In this document: piece by piece, positions 51,501-64,000 of the stretch
Position numbering within the stretch: position 1 is the stretch's first letter
Layout of the letters: every line of letters begins with the position of its first letter
Assembly: GCA_028386065.3 (NCBI GenBank)
Contig: JAKUCV010000418.1
Coordinates: 338,280 to 402,279, forward strand
Length of the DNA stretch: 64,000 nucleotides
Direction of reading: 5' to 3'
Source: Turnera subulata
Lineage: Eukaryota; Streptophyta; Magnoliopsida; Malpighiales; Passifloraceae
Program-made: the position numbers and the translations under genes
The notes under the pieces: generated by a model
What the model was told of the DNA's origin: nothing
Database searches by the model: none
Seen by the model: the letters and a program-made list of their open reading frames with translations, nothing else

Positions 51501-52800
51501 TCTGTACCGCGCAATACACAGCTAAGGATAACAACTCTGTGAAGTTAAGATTGTTATTGTTGACAAGATTTACTGTGAAGTTATGTCCAAGGTACTGAAA
51601 GAATTCCCTTACGGTATTCATGGTCCAGCTTAGATAGTAGCTTCTTTGAACGAACATATAACACAATGGGCACAGGATCCAGGACACTAACTTTAGCATG
51701 CAATAGAACCATGATTAGCCTAAAACATCACTCTCAAGTCTGAAACAATGTTAACGAATTGATGCTGCCGATTCTAAAACATTTTCATCCTTGAACAGAA
51801 GGCAGGATTGCATGCCAATGCAGCGTAAACTGAAACATTCCTTCATCACAAGCGAACTATCAAGTTATGATTAAAACATAAACATTGGAATGAAAGTGTT
51901 ACCTTTCTCCCCAATGTAACCTTTTTTCTTGTTGCCTTTCTTCGTAGAATTTCCCACACTGCAAATGGACTCGATATCTTTGGCAGAAAAACCTTTCTCA
52001 TTATTAAACATCAATAATGTGGCTGGTGCACCAGTGCCTGTTATGTCACGGGATGTTATCACGAATTCCAGCGAAGGATCTACACCTTCCAAGTACTCAT
52101 TGTCTTCTGCATTCTGGGCAGATAAGTGCACAACTTCATAAGCAACCAAGAGGGTCATGCTTTGGAAATTCATTTACTGAACTTCATAGGAAGTAACTAT
52201 GATAAAGATGAAAACTGTATTACGACTTGATTTGCAATCAGGCAATCCAGTTATAGTACTCAAAAGAATAATAACAATCACAAAATGGAAAAAGAACAGC
52301 AACACATTCATTTCTTCCCACCTAAGTAATATGTCCTCCAGTGAGGTCATTTTGATCCTAGTATTGACTGTCTGAAGTCATTACTAATGACTTTGTCGTC
52401 TGATTGACAAAAGCAATCGAAAAATAGGAATTAATGCTGACATTTTAACCGCAACTATATATGTTTATTGATTATTCCACAAATCTATCCAAATGCCAAA
52501 AAATCATAAAAAGGCATGTGGGGTAAGCATCCAATTATACTAAAGTATCATTTTTTTTTTTTCGTGATGAAAGTTGATGCAAGTACAAGACATTAAGACA
52601 AGCCTATGTAAAAAAAGAAAAGAGAAAATATGGAGAGAGACCTGTATTAGTTCCATAAGAAAGTGAACATCTTTACTGTAGAGTTCAGCGGAGAGGTACT
52701 TGACAGCCTGATCCAGCATTGAAGCAAGAGGGTTCTTTCCTCCTCCAATGGAGAAAGTCTCTTTTCTTATACGTGCTATGTGTTGTCTAGGGGTCTCCAT
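45576..52800 (-). CDS. Copy C: intact NO VEIN-like protein with HSP90-type (GHKL) ATPase domain
   Basis: Join (minus): 52642-52800, 51903-52113, 46478-51276, 46328-46387, 46156-46230, 45944-46078, 45751-45858, 45576-45644. All junctions are GT-AG, the frame is continuous, and the product is 1871 residues. ATP-binding features: LIQNAEDN (about residues 51-58), NNEKGF (90-95) and GYIGEKGIGFKSVF (118-131, split by intron 2). Downstream, five modules spaced about 111 residues apart repeat a DxxFYGxxIxxYxxEL..GV pattern (about 845, 955, 1068, 1178, 1293), alternating with a WLxTxxGYRxPxxCxLF pattern. The last five exons encode a Ser/Thr/Pro-rich, disordered-looking tail ending in an acidic Ser/Asp cluster. 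The ATG at 51313 lies inside intron 2 and is not the start. NO VEIN proteins are nuclear developmental regulators in Arabidopsis; assignment to that exact subgroup is inference from motifs. Confidence 0.93.
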
Positions 52801-53700
52801 TCCTGACTATGCCAATAGAGAGATTGTGGTTAAGTGAGGACAAGATTATAGAAAATGGAGAGAACTTAATCTAGAACAAAGAAAAAAATGTTTACCGTTT
52901 TACAATGAGAGCAAAAGGAAACCAAAAGTCTTCTTGATGTAATGAATCTCTGTAATCTGCGTTTAGTCTATTGATTTTCTTGGAGGAGTCCTAGTTTTGT
53001 GACTGCAGCAGCAGTAGTCGTCGAGTTGGAATTAACTAGGAAGTGGAACTGGAAACTAACAATCTTTTTTTTTTTTTTCGGTTCAGTGCAAAACAAACAA
53101 GGAAACAAAATCACTTTTTTGTTATATTAGTAAACACTTTTTTTGCCTTTAAATGTTACCGAAAACTGGTGTTACTATGGACATTTTTATTTATTCTCAC
53201 AAAATGAAGATCTCTTCTTCCTTATCTGGCCACTGATTTGATTATTGGATCCCGGTTGACCCATTAAGAGATACAAAGTTGACCATAATGAGATAAAGTT
53301 CTCCCAATATTGATGAACATCTCTTTTCTCTTAATGAGGAAACCTTAGTTTAAAGGTTGAATTTAGTTAATGACGGTAGAAAAGATACCTTTAATAATGG
53401 GATTTGAATGCTTATAATTGATATGCTGGTCTGTAAGAATATTTAACCTTATCAATAAGATAGATAGCTCCTCATGTTTCGACAAAAATAGGAAGTCTTC
53501 CAAACCAACCTCACTCCCACGAGAAATCTTATGGTTATTTCTCGATTATTTGGTTATATTGTCACAACCTTGTTGAAAAACTAACCAAATAATTATTTGT
53601 TCATGCAAATAAATACTAATGACATTCACCAAAAAAAAATGCTAATGAGTAGCTGCAATTACCCCTTTACAAGGATCAAAAGAAGTAACGGGAAAACCCA
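52801..53700. promoter_or_regulatory. Upstream region of copy C
   Basis: About 900 bp with no gene. The first 120 bp resemble the 5' leader of copies A and B (AGAGAACTT-rich). Further out it is AT-rich, and no TATA box was assigned with confidence. It ends at the AAAAG target-site duplication of element zeta. Confidence 0.4.
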
Positions 53701-53705
53701 AAAAG

Positions 53706-56269
53706 ATTGTTTGCAAAAGATTCGCGAAAAATAAAAGGAGACACAAAACGTGGTTCGGCCTTAATCTTGCCTACGTTCATGATCTTCAAAACTTCCACTA
53801 ATATAAAAATATTAGTCTTACAAAAAGGAGATAGTATCCCACAAATAGTATTTTTCAAGAATACCCTAAAAGTATTTTCTCACTATTTTGTCACTCACTA
53901 AATAAGAGGGACTGTTTTGTCACTTCTAAAATTTAGAAGGACTAAACTTCTTCTTCCTAAAAATAGAAGGACTAAATTTTCTTTCTCTCTCCCTCTCTCT
54001 TTTCCTCTCACTTTCTTCTCTTCTCTGCGTATTCTCCTCTACCTCACACTCACCTTCTCTTCTGTAAGTTGTGTATCTTAGGCCATGGATTTCATGTCTT
54101 TATATAGGCATAATTCTCCATTTTCCTTCAACAATTACTGCACCTAACTTCCTAACTTTCTTCCTCTTTTTCTTCTTGTCAAAAATACAGTGCTTAACCT
54201 GCCTAACTTCTTTGACCAAAAATTCAGCCCACACATACCTAACAATCTCCACCTTGGGCTGAATTTTACTTAGTATTCTTCATACTTTTGTCTTCTTGAC
54301 CCATATCTGCTTCAGTGTTCTACATGTTGGTGTATGGCTACCTTCACTGCTACTAGTCATCATTGCAAAGCCAACCTTTCTCTTGTTGGATGCAATAATG
54401 TTCTGCTTTCTGTCTGATACTGTACAAGCCTAAATCTCTGTATTATTTTTCATTACCCTTCCAATTAACCTATAAAGGTTCTTCTCCATCAATTCCTCCT
54501 TCATAATTACCAAGGCGCCTTTTGTAACCTTCAAAACTCTACCTCGAGAAGAAAAGTCACATCTTCTTGAATCAAGTCTACCCAAGGAGATTAAATTCCT
54601 TCCAAGCTCCGGCACGTGCCTCACATCACCAAATGTCTTCACAAAGCCGTCATGCATCTTCATTTTCACACTACCAACACCATGAATTTTAAATTCATGA
54701 TTATCTGCCAAAACTACTGACTCTCCATTACTGCAAGGCTTGTAACTACTAAACCACTCCTTATTTGCACAAATACGAAAAGAACAAGCAGAATCTAAAA
54801 TCCATGAATCATCAGTCTGATCACCTTTACTTTCTTGCACCAAGAAAAAAATCACCATTAGAGTCATCTTCAACAATCGCAGTTTCGCCAGGCTTTTTGC
54901 GATTTGTCTTCAGTTCTTCCATATCCTTCTTCATCTGCTCACAATAAAATTGGATATGCCCCTTCTTGTGACAATAGTAGCACTCCTTATCATTATAGTA
55001 TGTTCTTCCTCTCGAACCAGATCTAGAATTTTTTCCAAATCTGTTAGACCGTGACGGGCCCCTACCACGGTTAACTTCTGCTACAGCGATATCTTCACCT
55101 ATATCGCTACTAGACTGATTCAACTTGAAATTCTCCATTAGTACTGTTGTTACATCTACAACTAAAAGAGTCTGCTTCCCAACACACAATGAATTCCTCA
55201 AATTATCATATGAATGTGGAAGAGACATCAACAACATCAGGGCCTTATCCTCTTCTTCATAGGTCACATCAATGCTAGCCAACTCCTTAATCAATTTATT
55301 AAATCGAATGATGTGATCTACTACATGTGTACCTTGCTGCATGTTTAACTGATACAACTCCTTCTTCTTGAACAACCGGTTTGTAGGTGACTTCGACATG
55401 TAGATATCTTCCAATTTCTTTATCAGCTCCACCGGACTTGTCTAGTCCATGACACTGTACTTCACATCGGGCGCAAGAGTCAATCTGTTGGTACTGACAG
55501 CTTGCTGCTCGAGCTCCTCCCAATCTTCATTCTTCATGTCCTTTGGCTTTTTCTCCTTGCCAAAGAGCGTCTTCATCAGCCCCTGCTGTACCAACAGATC
55601 TTTAATGTTGCTTTGCCAGAGACTAAAATCCTTCTTGCCATCAAACTGCTCCACCTCAAACTTTATGCCTGAAACTGCCATCGCGAACCTTTATCGAACC
55701 CGTGCTCCGCTACCAGTTGTTGGGAAAAACTGCAAAAGATTCGCGAAAAATAAAAGGAGACACAAAGAATTTAACGTGGTTCGGCCTTAATCTTGCCTAC
55801 GTCCACGATCTTCAAAACTTCCACTAATATAAAAATATTAGTCTTACAAAGAGAGATAGTATCCCACAAATAGTGTTTTTTAAGAATACCTCAAAAGTAT
55901 TTTTTCACTATTTTGTCACTCACTAAATAAGAAGGACTATTTTGTCACTTCTAAAATTTAGAAGGACTAAACTTCTTCTTCCTAAAAATAGAAGGACTAA
56001 ATTTTCTTTCTCTCTCCCTCCCTCTTTTCCTCTCACTTTCTTCTCTTCTCTGCGTATTCTCCTCTACCTCACACTCACCTTCTCTTCTGTGAGTTGTGTA
56101 TCTTAGGCCATGGATTTCATGCCTTTATATAGGCAAAATTCTCCATTTTCCTTCAACAATTACTGCACCTAACTTCCTAACTTTCTTCCTCTTTTTCTTC
56201 TTGTCAAAAATACGGTGCCTAACCTGCCTAACTTCTTTGACTAAAAATTCAACCCACACATAACTAACA
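53706..56269 (-). mobile_element. Element zeta: internally deleted Copia-type retrotransposon (gag-protease only)
   Basis: LTRs at 55718-56269 (5' in element sense) and 53706-54244 (3'), with TSD AAAAG at 53701-53705 and 56270-56274. On the minus strand the primer-binding site TGGTAGCGGAGC (55704-55715) follows the 5' LTR and a polypurine tract AAGGTGGAGAT precedes the 3' LTR. The interior (54245-55717) has only gag and protease; integrase, RT and RNase H are absent, so it is non-autonomous. The outer end of the 3' LTR is slightly rearranged (ATTGTTTGC instead of TGTTGGGAAAAACTGC). Confidence 0.92.
54430..55681 (-). pseudogene. gag and protease remnant of zeta
   Basis: MAVSGIKFEVEQFDGKKDFS begins a Copia gag at 55681. 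An in-frame TAG at 55442 interrupts it and the frame continues from 55432 through the UBN2/gag core (LMLLMSLPHSYDNLRNSL). A CCHC zinc knuckle follows (CYYCHKKGHIQFYC, C-x2-C-x4-H-x4-C). After a further frame change near 54850 comes aspartic protease, SWILDSACSFRI, where the catalytic DSG is DSA. The ORF ends at 54430 soon after the protease, with no integrase zinc finger. Probably inactive. Confidence 0.85.
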
Positions 56270-56274
56270 AAAAG

Positions 56275-57069
56275 AGAGGAGCCAATTAACATGCCAGTAA
56301 TATAGAAACAAAAAAGTAAAGGAGCCAATCCGGGCGAATCATCTTTCAGATTAGCAAACACGTTATTTATTTATTGATAAGAAAACTCTGACGATTTGAT
56401 TTCATTAAATGCCATAAAAATTTTTGGATTGACCAAATTGGTGTCGTTATGGGGCCACTATATGGCGTTAATTTCCATTTTGCTTGATACATGGGAAAAC
56501 TCTTTCCATTGGAAAAAAGATCTTAGACCACAGAATTCCAAGAACCAAAACTAAACTCACTACATATAAACTGAAATAAATCATAATAAATCATAAAACA
56601 ACATGGAGCCAATATATGAGTACAGGTCCTCATCAATTTAAAATAACTAAAAATTGACAAAATAATCATAAGTAACCTTCCCCAAGGTAGCTCCCTAATA
56701 CCATTTGTTAACAATAGCCATGGTCAGAAAACATTCGTCTAGACATATGAATGTATCAACCTACACAACACAATAGAAATACACAATAATTACAAGATTT
56801 GAAAGAGTTTTTAATTTTAAAACCTAGCGGGGTTTATTTCTTTCCAGTAAACAACATCTACTCCAAAAAGCCAAAAACACCTCTCTCAAGAAATAAATGT
56901 GGACAAATAGCAATAATCAACCAAACTGTTAGAAACATTCCTAGAACTCATTTCTACCCTTACTACATTTCTAGCGTTCTAATAATCTGATGATTTTAAA
57001 AAAAAATCTAATATCCTAGTATCCAAGAGAACAATCCTGATCGGTTTCAATCTCAGTTTTTCAAACATA
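56275..57069. other. Host spacer between zeta and eta
   Basis: AT-rich, about 800 bp, with no recognisable gene. The short ORFs have no domain. Confidence 0.5.
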
Positions 57070-57074
57070 ATGAA

Positions 57075-58978
57075 TGAAGCGCCCCGACCCGTATTTACCG
57101 TACATAGTAAACACGTGCCGGAACTGTAACGACCTGACCAAACAAAGCCCAGCATACGGTGTATACAATAGAAACTCTGGCTTAACAGCCCAAGTTATAA
57201 ACAAGTCACTAGAAATCTGGCCCTACGGCCCAACATCAAACATATCACTCGAACCCGGGATCATCAGTAACATCAAAACTGGCCCAAGGCCCAACAATAA
57301 TAATAAACAGCACAGCGGAAGACTTAATAACTCACAAAGACGCTGTATGCGACACTGATGCAAACTATGGATCCGAGTCTTGTCCAAGGGATAACGCCGC
57401 AGCCTGTCTGGAATGCATCAAACCTGTACCATGAATAACTCATCATACGGGATGAAAGCCCGCAGGTGAGGGGTGAGTCCGAAGTGCTCACCGACGAAGG
57501 ATAGACAATCAATATGCAACACTATAAATTACTAAAGTTCGAAAACAGGCATAACAACCAAACACACTAAACCAAAAGACTCCACCCAAACTGGTCCAAG
57601 ACCAAAAAGACTCAAATAAAAATCTAATTTCCAATTTTATCTTTCCGGGCCCCGTCACAGATAAGCTAGGGGTCAGACCTGGTTATCAATATATTTCGGG
57701 TGCCAGATCAAATCCAAGAGAGCCCAGGGATCGACATCCCAAAAATAAGAACCCAGGGATAGACATCCCAAATATAATCACGGGATAGACATACCAAGCA
57801 AAAACATGCTTATCACAAGTAACCCAGATCATGGCCACCACAAAACAGTCTTAAACCATCGAGTCGTACCACTACTTATCACGTAACAATTATATCATTA
57901 TTATCCAAATCCAAATCTCAGGGATCAACATCCCTAACCAAAATACCGGGATAGACATCTCAATCCAGAACCGAGGATCGACATCCTTATCACATTTTAT
58001 TATTTAATCCTTTATTCTTATACCAAAAGACACAAGATAGACATCCAAAAACTCAACGTACGGGGATAAACATCCCAAAACCAAATCATGATACAGGGAT
58101 AAACATCCCGACAACAATCAAGACAATGGGATAAACATCCCGAGTCAAACCAAAGCAAATGCAACAATCAACAGTGCAATAATCATCAAACACAACAACC
58201 GAGTAATACAGGCACATATTGAAAGAAATCCATCCTCACCTTAGCCGATTACTTAACCCTGAAGACAATGACTGGTCCCAAGCCGACTCCTCGGGAAACT
58301 GCCCGATATCAAAACCTATACAACAAAACATTATATACTCACATAAGATGCACATAAGAGTATGCCATGATGCCAATACTGCGAAATAAACCCATCCCGA
58401 TTCATATCCTTTATTATTATCTTTTACCGAAAATATTATACCGTACGTATATCCGAATATAATTTCAGTACCATACTTTAATTAAAACTCTTTTCAAAAT
58501 ATTTTCATAAATTAATTATACTTTTCCCAAAATATAATCACCATAATTTTCTGGAAAAGATAACATATGCTTATATATATTTTTCAAAATACTTTTATAA
58601 AACTATTTACCATAATATAATTACCAAATATTATCATCTTTAGAAAAACTATATTTCCAGAGAAATTAATCATACAAAATTATTTCCTGAAAATAAATAC
58701 GAATTAATAAATATACCTATATATATTTTCCAAAGGTAAAATACTTTTCCAAACAATTATATATCAAAGTAATTATATATTTTCAAAACTATTACTTTTT
58801 TATACCATAAATACATATTTTCCAAAAGATAATCATTTACCATAATTTTCCAGGGAAAATAATATATGTATAAAATTTCTAGGAATTATTTTCATGGTAT
58901 ATATATTTTTTCTAAATAAACATAATATTAATTTTTCAAAACAAAACATAGTTATTTTAATTTTCAAAGAATCAAGGA

Positions 58979-59029
<51 letters not shown>

Positions 59030-60187
59030 CCAAACCACTATAATTAAAACCTTTTATATTTTTCTCAAAATAATATATATATTTTTCCAAAATTAATTTT
59101 ACTCCAGAAAATAAATAAATATATATATATATTATTTCTTTTTTTAAATACTGGACTAGGCCATGAACAGTGAGCCCATGCCTAACCCAGAACCAGAAAC
59201 AGCCCAAACCAACAGCAGTCCACAAAATGAAATCCAGGTTCGCGACCCGCCCGAAGGAAACAGGTCGACGTAACCCGTGGCTCACCTCGCGGGTTGCAGC
59301 GGTGGCGGCGCGACAAATGCGAGGGAGGAGGAAGGCGAGCACAGCAGCGGCATCGGGTGGCTTGGAGCGGCGCGAGGGCGGCGGAAAAGGGGCGCGGTGT
59401 CGTCGGCAGGAGGCGGTTGGCACGGGGAAGACAGATCCGCAGGTCCTCCGCCGGGTCAACGGCTCATGCAGGAGCGTCCGGCAACGGAAAGCGACGGGGA
59501 GGGCGGAGACAGGTCGGCGACGGTGAGGAGAGGGCCATGGTGGCGGCGGTGTGTCGAGAGGCGGCGCCGACCGTCTTCCCGTGAACAGTAACCCGAGGGA
59601 GAGGAGGGTGACTAACTGTTCATCCCTCCGGGTTTCTTTTTTTTTTTCTATTTTCCTTCTTTTTCTTTCTATTTTTCTTTCATTTTCTTTTTTTTTGTTT
59701 CTATTTTTTTCTCCTTTCTTCCTCTTTTTTTTCCGGTTTTCTTTTTTTTTTCTTTTCTTCTCTCTTTTTTTCCCTTTCCTTTTTCTCTCTTTTTTTTCTT
59801 TCTCTTCTTTTCTCTTTTTTTTCTTTCCCTTCTCCTCCTCTTCTCTTCTTCTGCTCTGCTTCCTTTATACCCGTGTGTCAGCCGCCTGCATAGTTACCTC
59901 AATTATGCAGGTTTGGCTGTATATGGGGCGAGTCCAGACCGGAATAACTACATACCCCCTTAGTTATTTTCGGTGTAATTTTTCTGAGGATTCCGGGACC
60001 CGAAAAATACCAACTTAGGTCCAAAAATTCCACGGAAAAATCTCGAGCGCGGGAAAAACCTCGGTTACGAAAAACAACGCTAGATTTACCTTGAATTAAT
60101 TACCCAAGATTAATTCTTTCAGTAAATCACTGTAAAAAGACTTTTATGGTCCCGGTAAAAATTTAGATTTTTACCGGGGCTGTTACA
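57075..60187 (-). mobile_element. Solo LTR eta (same Gypsy-type family)
   Basis: Starts TGAAGCGCCCCGACCCG and ends GGGGCTGTTACA, with TSD ATGAA at 57070-57074 and 60188-60192. It is most like delta: palindromic minisatellite 57720-58145, exon-like block 58240-58315, GC-rich block 59200-59620 ending GCGAG|GTGAGC in its sense, and pyrimidine-rich leader 59630-59870. No interior is attached. ORFs in the leader (such as 59551-60018) are pyrimidine-tract artefacts. Confidence 0.93.
57720..58145. repeat. Palindromic minisatellite in LTR eta
   Basis: Units of GGGAT(A/C)GACATCCC and GGGATAAACATCCC with irregular A-rich spacers, at the same relative place as in delta. Confidence 0.85.
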
Positions 60188-60192
60188 ATGAA

Positions 60193-60835
60193 TGTGATCT
60201 TCTAACGTCATCAAGGACCTTGATTGATTTATAAATCTGTTAGCATTATGTTTAAAAATTCAATACCACCAACAAAAAAAAATTATTATAATTAAATTTT
60301 TTTGAAAAAGTGTAATACACAAATTATAGACTAACTCACCAAAATATATGAAATTACACATCAAATAGCACTCTATAAATTGTAGATTACGAATACCTAA
60401 CCAAAATACAATTTTAATTCGTATCTATAGTTTGTAAAAAAATTTAGGTGAAACATTTAAACAAAAATCAAAAGACGATGATTGCAAATTACTCCCTCAA
60501 GCTTTGGTGCATTATCAAGAAGGTGCATCAGAAACAGAAAATCATGTCCTAACCCTTTTGAATCCAACCACCTTTGAGTCCAACCAACTCCAACTCTTTG
60601 AGTTTATTATATCTATTATGCCCCACAAAATAAAAGAAAGATCTAGGATCGAGCTCTATGTAAGAAAACTGCAAAGATAGAACAAGAAACATATCAGATA
60701 ACGAAGAACTCAAATTAAGAAATTGAATATAGTTCTATTGTTACGTCAATACTATTAAACAAGAATATATGATACCAATAATACAATTTGGCATGGCATG
60801 GCCAGTTAGCATATCAAACATGATTATCACCATCT
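60193..60835. other. Host spacer between eta and theta
   Basis: AT-rich, about 640 bp, no gene recognised. Confidence 0.5.
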
Positions 60836-63513
60836 TGTTGGAATTATTTAATATATATGGGCTTATATTATTAATTACAATTATATTAAAGACTGTCTAA
60901 TTTTATGGGGCCATTAAGTGATCTATTTTGGGCTCTAGAGACATCTTGTTGGTATAGGCTTTTATGTGTAGAAACCCAATACTAGTAATTAGAGTTTTAT
61001 GGGAATCCTAATTGACCTAATATATAAAGGATATAATATAGAGTTGTGGTCCCCAAGATTATTCCTGCATCAGTTTTCTCTGCCCCATCACAGAAAAACA
61101 TACAAGACGTTGAAACCAAATCTTGGAAGCTCCCAATCCCCTCAAGTCACCGTTCAAGTTTGTTCATCATGGATTCAGGTACGCCTTGCTTCTATACCTG
61201 ATTATTGTTCTTGATTATCTAATAATTTATCAAGATATTTGAGGCATTAAAGTAATTATTCTAACAAGTGGTAGCGGAGCCTACTTGATTAAGTTATTAG
61301 ATATCATCATGATTTTTCTTTTCGATTCAATTATTTAGCTACAATTCAATTTTTGGCATGAATATGGATTTTATTTGCCAACGCATCATGCGTATAAAGT
61401 TATTAATTGAATTGTTAATTGTAATTGACATTCGGTTTGGTCGATTAATTATATCATCTATTGAATTGATTTTGCTTTTGAATTGACGATAAATTGAATT
61501 GCGGCATATGGTCTTGTTGATTTGCCGATTTGTTTGCCAAGTCAAATAATATCACTTTTCTTGGTTTTGTCGCATGTAACAAAATTCCGGTTTATTTACA
61601 CCAAACAATTCAAATTTTATTATGGTAATAATGGCATACGGTTTAAAATCGCATAAGGTTGAGCGATTTTTATTTGGCCATGTTTCTATTTCGTTAAAGT
61701 CTTACTGTGTGCCATGCATATATTTTCTGAATTTGGTCAATTGTATTGTTAGTTGAGAATTGAACCAGTGGCATTCTATTGGGTGCGACAAATTTTCTTT
61801 ATTTTCTTTATTTTTGGTTTCCTTTGGTAATTTATGTTGTGGTATGCGCCACAGAGATGGGAATTATGGAACTGTTGCAGTGGGTTAATCGCATACAGTG
61901 AGTGATTTGTGCAATAGCTTTCACTTTGGTCCTTAAAATTTTGGTTTCTGTCATTCCAGTCCCTAGATGATAGATTTACAGTTCGGTCCTTACGTGCAGA
62001 TTATTTTAAATTTGCCCAAAAGGACTAAAATTAAGGAATATTTGATTCCTGCAAAACATATTTTGTGATATTAAATTCAATATCTGGTATTATATTATTT
62101 TGGGATGTCTAGTATTTTAGTAGATTAATTGAAGCAACATGTTACCAAAGTAACCTCTCTTGCATAGATTAATCTATTTTAAAATATAAGATGTGTGTAT
62201 GTGTTATTTATGCGAATAGTAAATCAGCCCAAAGGAGGATTACTATTTGGCCAAATTACATATACACTTGTGGTGATAAATATGTGACGATTATCAAGTA
62301 TGCCATGTGGGTGATAAGTCGGTCCAAAGAAAGGCTTATTATTTGACAGGCCTAATTGTCAATATTTGATCACTACACGGAGAGTACCACTTACAAGTTG
62401 ATATTTTCTGTCCAAAGACTAAAATATCAATGTTGTGCTAGGTATCTTGTTGGGGCCCACCACACGGATTGAATTTAATTTCAATGTTTTGCATATAGTT
62501 TAAGGAATTGTGAGCTGAATGTGTTTAATTCTCTACAAAATTACAGTTTCTGCTTGTATGGTGTGTGTAAGTATCAATTTTAAATGATATTGAATGACAC
62601 AAATTTTGAGATCTGGATAAGAACATTGTGATTGTTCCTAATTGCATAAGATATGGGCTTTGCACTACGGAAAGACTAACTTACCCCTCATACAGATAAA
62701 ATTTCCCATAAGGTTAAACGGGATATTTAGAGGTGGGAATGTTATAATCGCATTAGTCTCATGATCATAAGACATGCAATTCCAGAAATTTTTCAGGGGA
62801 CAGTATGTCCAATGAGGATAAAGTTAAAAGTTTCTTGAGAAACTTTTAAAAGCACATTGCCAAGAGCATAAAGGTTGAAATAAATTTATTAGTATCAAAA
62901 TTTGTTTCTAAAAGCATAAAGGGTAGAGAATATAAGGAAGTACATCAATGAGATGTCTCATTTTTCTCTAATTCTAAAGGCATTAAAGTTACAGCCTACT
63001 ACAGTTTTGCTCATATTTGGTATTTATATATCATCTTGCACTCTATGGTGAATCTAAAGTGAGTAAAATACTCAAAAGGAATCAAGATTTCTTGATAAGA
63101 TTATTATGTGCAAGAAGATGATATATTTAAAGAGAGCATTCAGAAAATGCTTGATTGGCAAATTCCTCTAAGGACCATAAAAGAAAAGAGGAAATAAAGC
63201 TGCAATTGGGATACCACAAAGGAAAGTGCAAAAGTAACAAGCTTTGGTATTTAATTATTACTTTTGCAAGAAGGATGAAAATAGTAAAATATCCCAACTA
63301 TGCGCCATTGGGCGTGTTGAGAAAGGTACTTAGTTTATTTTGAAGTCAATTTGACTTATGTACCAAGACACACTTTATGGATAGATTTCAGTTTTACTAT
63401 TCAGATAAGTGTATCTATGCAAGATTTGCTGATGTGTCAAAAGCCAAATAATGTTGAGAGATACATCTTTATGGGGCAATGGCATGTAAATCAATTTTTA
63501 TTGAAGCTCTGAG
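60836..63513 (+). mobile_element. Element theta: 5' part of a Copia retrotransposon, interrupted at 63514
   Basis: The 5' LTR is 60836-61266 (431 bp, TGTTGGAATT to TTCTAACA), followed by primer-binding site TGGTAGCGGAGC at 61269-61280. A leader of nearly 2 kb follows; it is largely non-coding and includes two similar 'CAGCCCAAAGGAGGATTACT' / GTCCAAAGAAAGGCTTATT blocks. Degraded gag-protease appears at 63185-63480. The element is cut by a Gypsy-type LTR at 63514 and its rest is outside the window. Confidence 0.85.
63185..63480 (+). pseudogene. gag zinc-finger / protease remnant of theta
   Basis: In shifting frames: FCKKDENSKISQLC (decayed CCHC knuckle), then EVNLTYVPRHTLWIDFSFT and VSMQDLLMCQKPNNVERYI. 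These line up with the Copia block EVNLTYVPRHTWWIDSGATTH, the protease active-site region. The catalytic DSGA is DFSF and stops interrupt the frame, so it is inactive. Confidence 0.75.
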
Positions 63514-64000
63514 TGTAACGCCCCGAATTTTCATAATTTGATTTTTCGGAATTTTCTAAATTTTGGTTCCAATTTTACCCTTGAGGTATTTCCGGGTTTT
63601 TGGTTACGGGAGTAAATTATTTTCTCTGGAAATGATGTCTTTAGGTTGGTATTATAAGGGGTTTGAGTTTCGTCGGGAACGGGGACTTGTTTCGGGGTGA
63701 AACGGGGTTTTAACGTAGTTGAAATTAAAACTACGTCGTTTTGATAAAAGAAAAAAAAAAAAGTTGACCGGCGAGGGTTGACCGCGCCTTAGTCCGAAAC
63801 GACGTCGTTTCGGGACTGAGCCGGCCAAACCCTAAATACTCTTCTTTTCTCTACTTTTCCTACTCCCCTCTTTTCTTTTCTTTTTCTCTTCTTCTCTACA
63901 CCTGACGGCCGCCTACCCTTTCCCTTCTCTTCTCCCTTCTTTCGTCCTTCTCCTCCCTTCCCTCTCTCGTTTTCCTCTCTTCTTCTTCCCTCTTCTTTTT
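63514..64000 (+). mobile_element. Start of another Gypsy-type LTR, running off the window
   Basis: Begins TGTAACGCCCCGAATTTTC, like the TGTAAC start of the other LTRs but in a different subfamily. It interrupts theta. It includes a CG-rich palindrome (63795-63812) and a pyrimidine-rich leader at the window edge. The end and TSD lie outside. Confidence 0.7.

Overview
This is a transposon-rich stretch of a flowering-plant nuclear genome, probably a eudicot. It has intron-containing genes with GT-AG junctions, long AT-rich spacers and nested LTR retrotransposons, MULEs and hAT elements. The only real host genes are three minus-strand paralogues of one family: large plant proteins with an N-terminal HSP90-like (GHKL) ATPase domain, resembling the NO VEIN / NO VEIN-like group. 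I cannot name the species.

Host genes. Copy A (1-4809, running off the left edge), copy B (6599-12763) and copy C (45576-52800) lie head-to-tail. Copy C reads as an intact eight-exon gene of 1871 codons. Copies A and B are recent duplicates, offset by about 7.93 kb. They share a net deletion of about 262 bp that breaks the frame in exon 3, and B has a further 2-bp deletion. With the transposons removed, B and C are separated by only about 1.6 kb of host DNA, so this was a compact tandem array later stretched by insertions.

Insertions between B and C, left to right: (i) solo LTR alpha (13372-19546, minus, TSD CAAAA), interrupted by solo LTR beta (15904-19474, plus, TSD TCCTC); (ii) gamma (19891-34855, plus, TSD TTATG), a complete non-autonomous Gypsy-type element with LTRs of about 3.1 kb. 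Its 5' LTR carries two hAT-type elements and its 3' LTR carries solo LTR delta (28917-31868). Its 2.5-kb interior has no gag-pol but has antisense ORFs. (iii) Copia element epsilon (35413-45495, minus, TSD GTATA), which landed 80 bp past the stop codon of copy C. Pack-MULE 1 (LRR receptor-kinase fragment) sits in its left LTR. Its interior holds Pack-MULE 2 (peroxidase plus SNF2/HIRAN fragments) and a decayed copy of the gamma antisense ORF.

Right of copy C: Copia-type element zeta (53706-56269, gag and protease only), solo LTR eta (57075-60187), the 5' part of Copia element theta (from 60836), and another Gypsy-type LTR starting at 63514 that runs off the window.

The most unusual signal is in the Gypsy LTR family (alpha, beta, gamma, delta, eta). 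Every copy keeps the same splice-like layout: a GC/pyrimidine-rich block, an AG-flanked exon-like block of 43-78 nt ending at GTGAGG, and, in the copies checked, a terminal block after a polypyrimidine-GTAG. Copy-specific palindromic minisatellites lie in the second intron-like interval.
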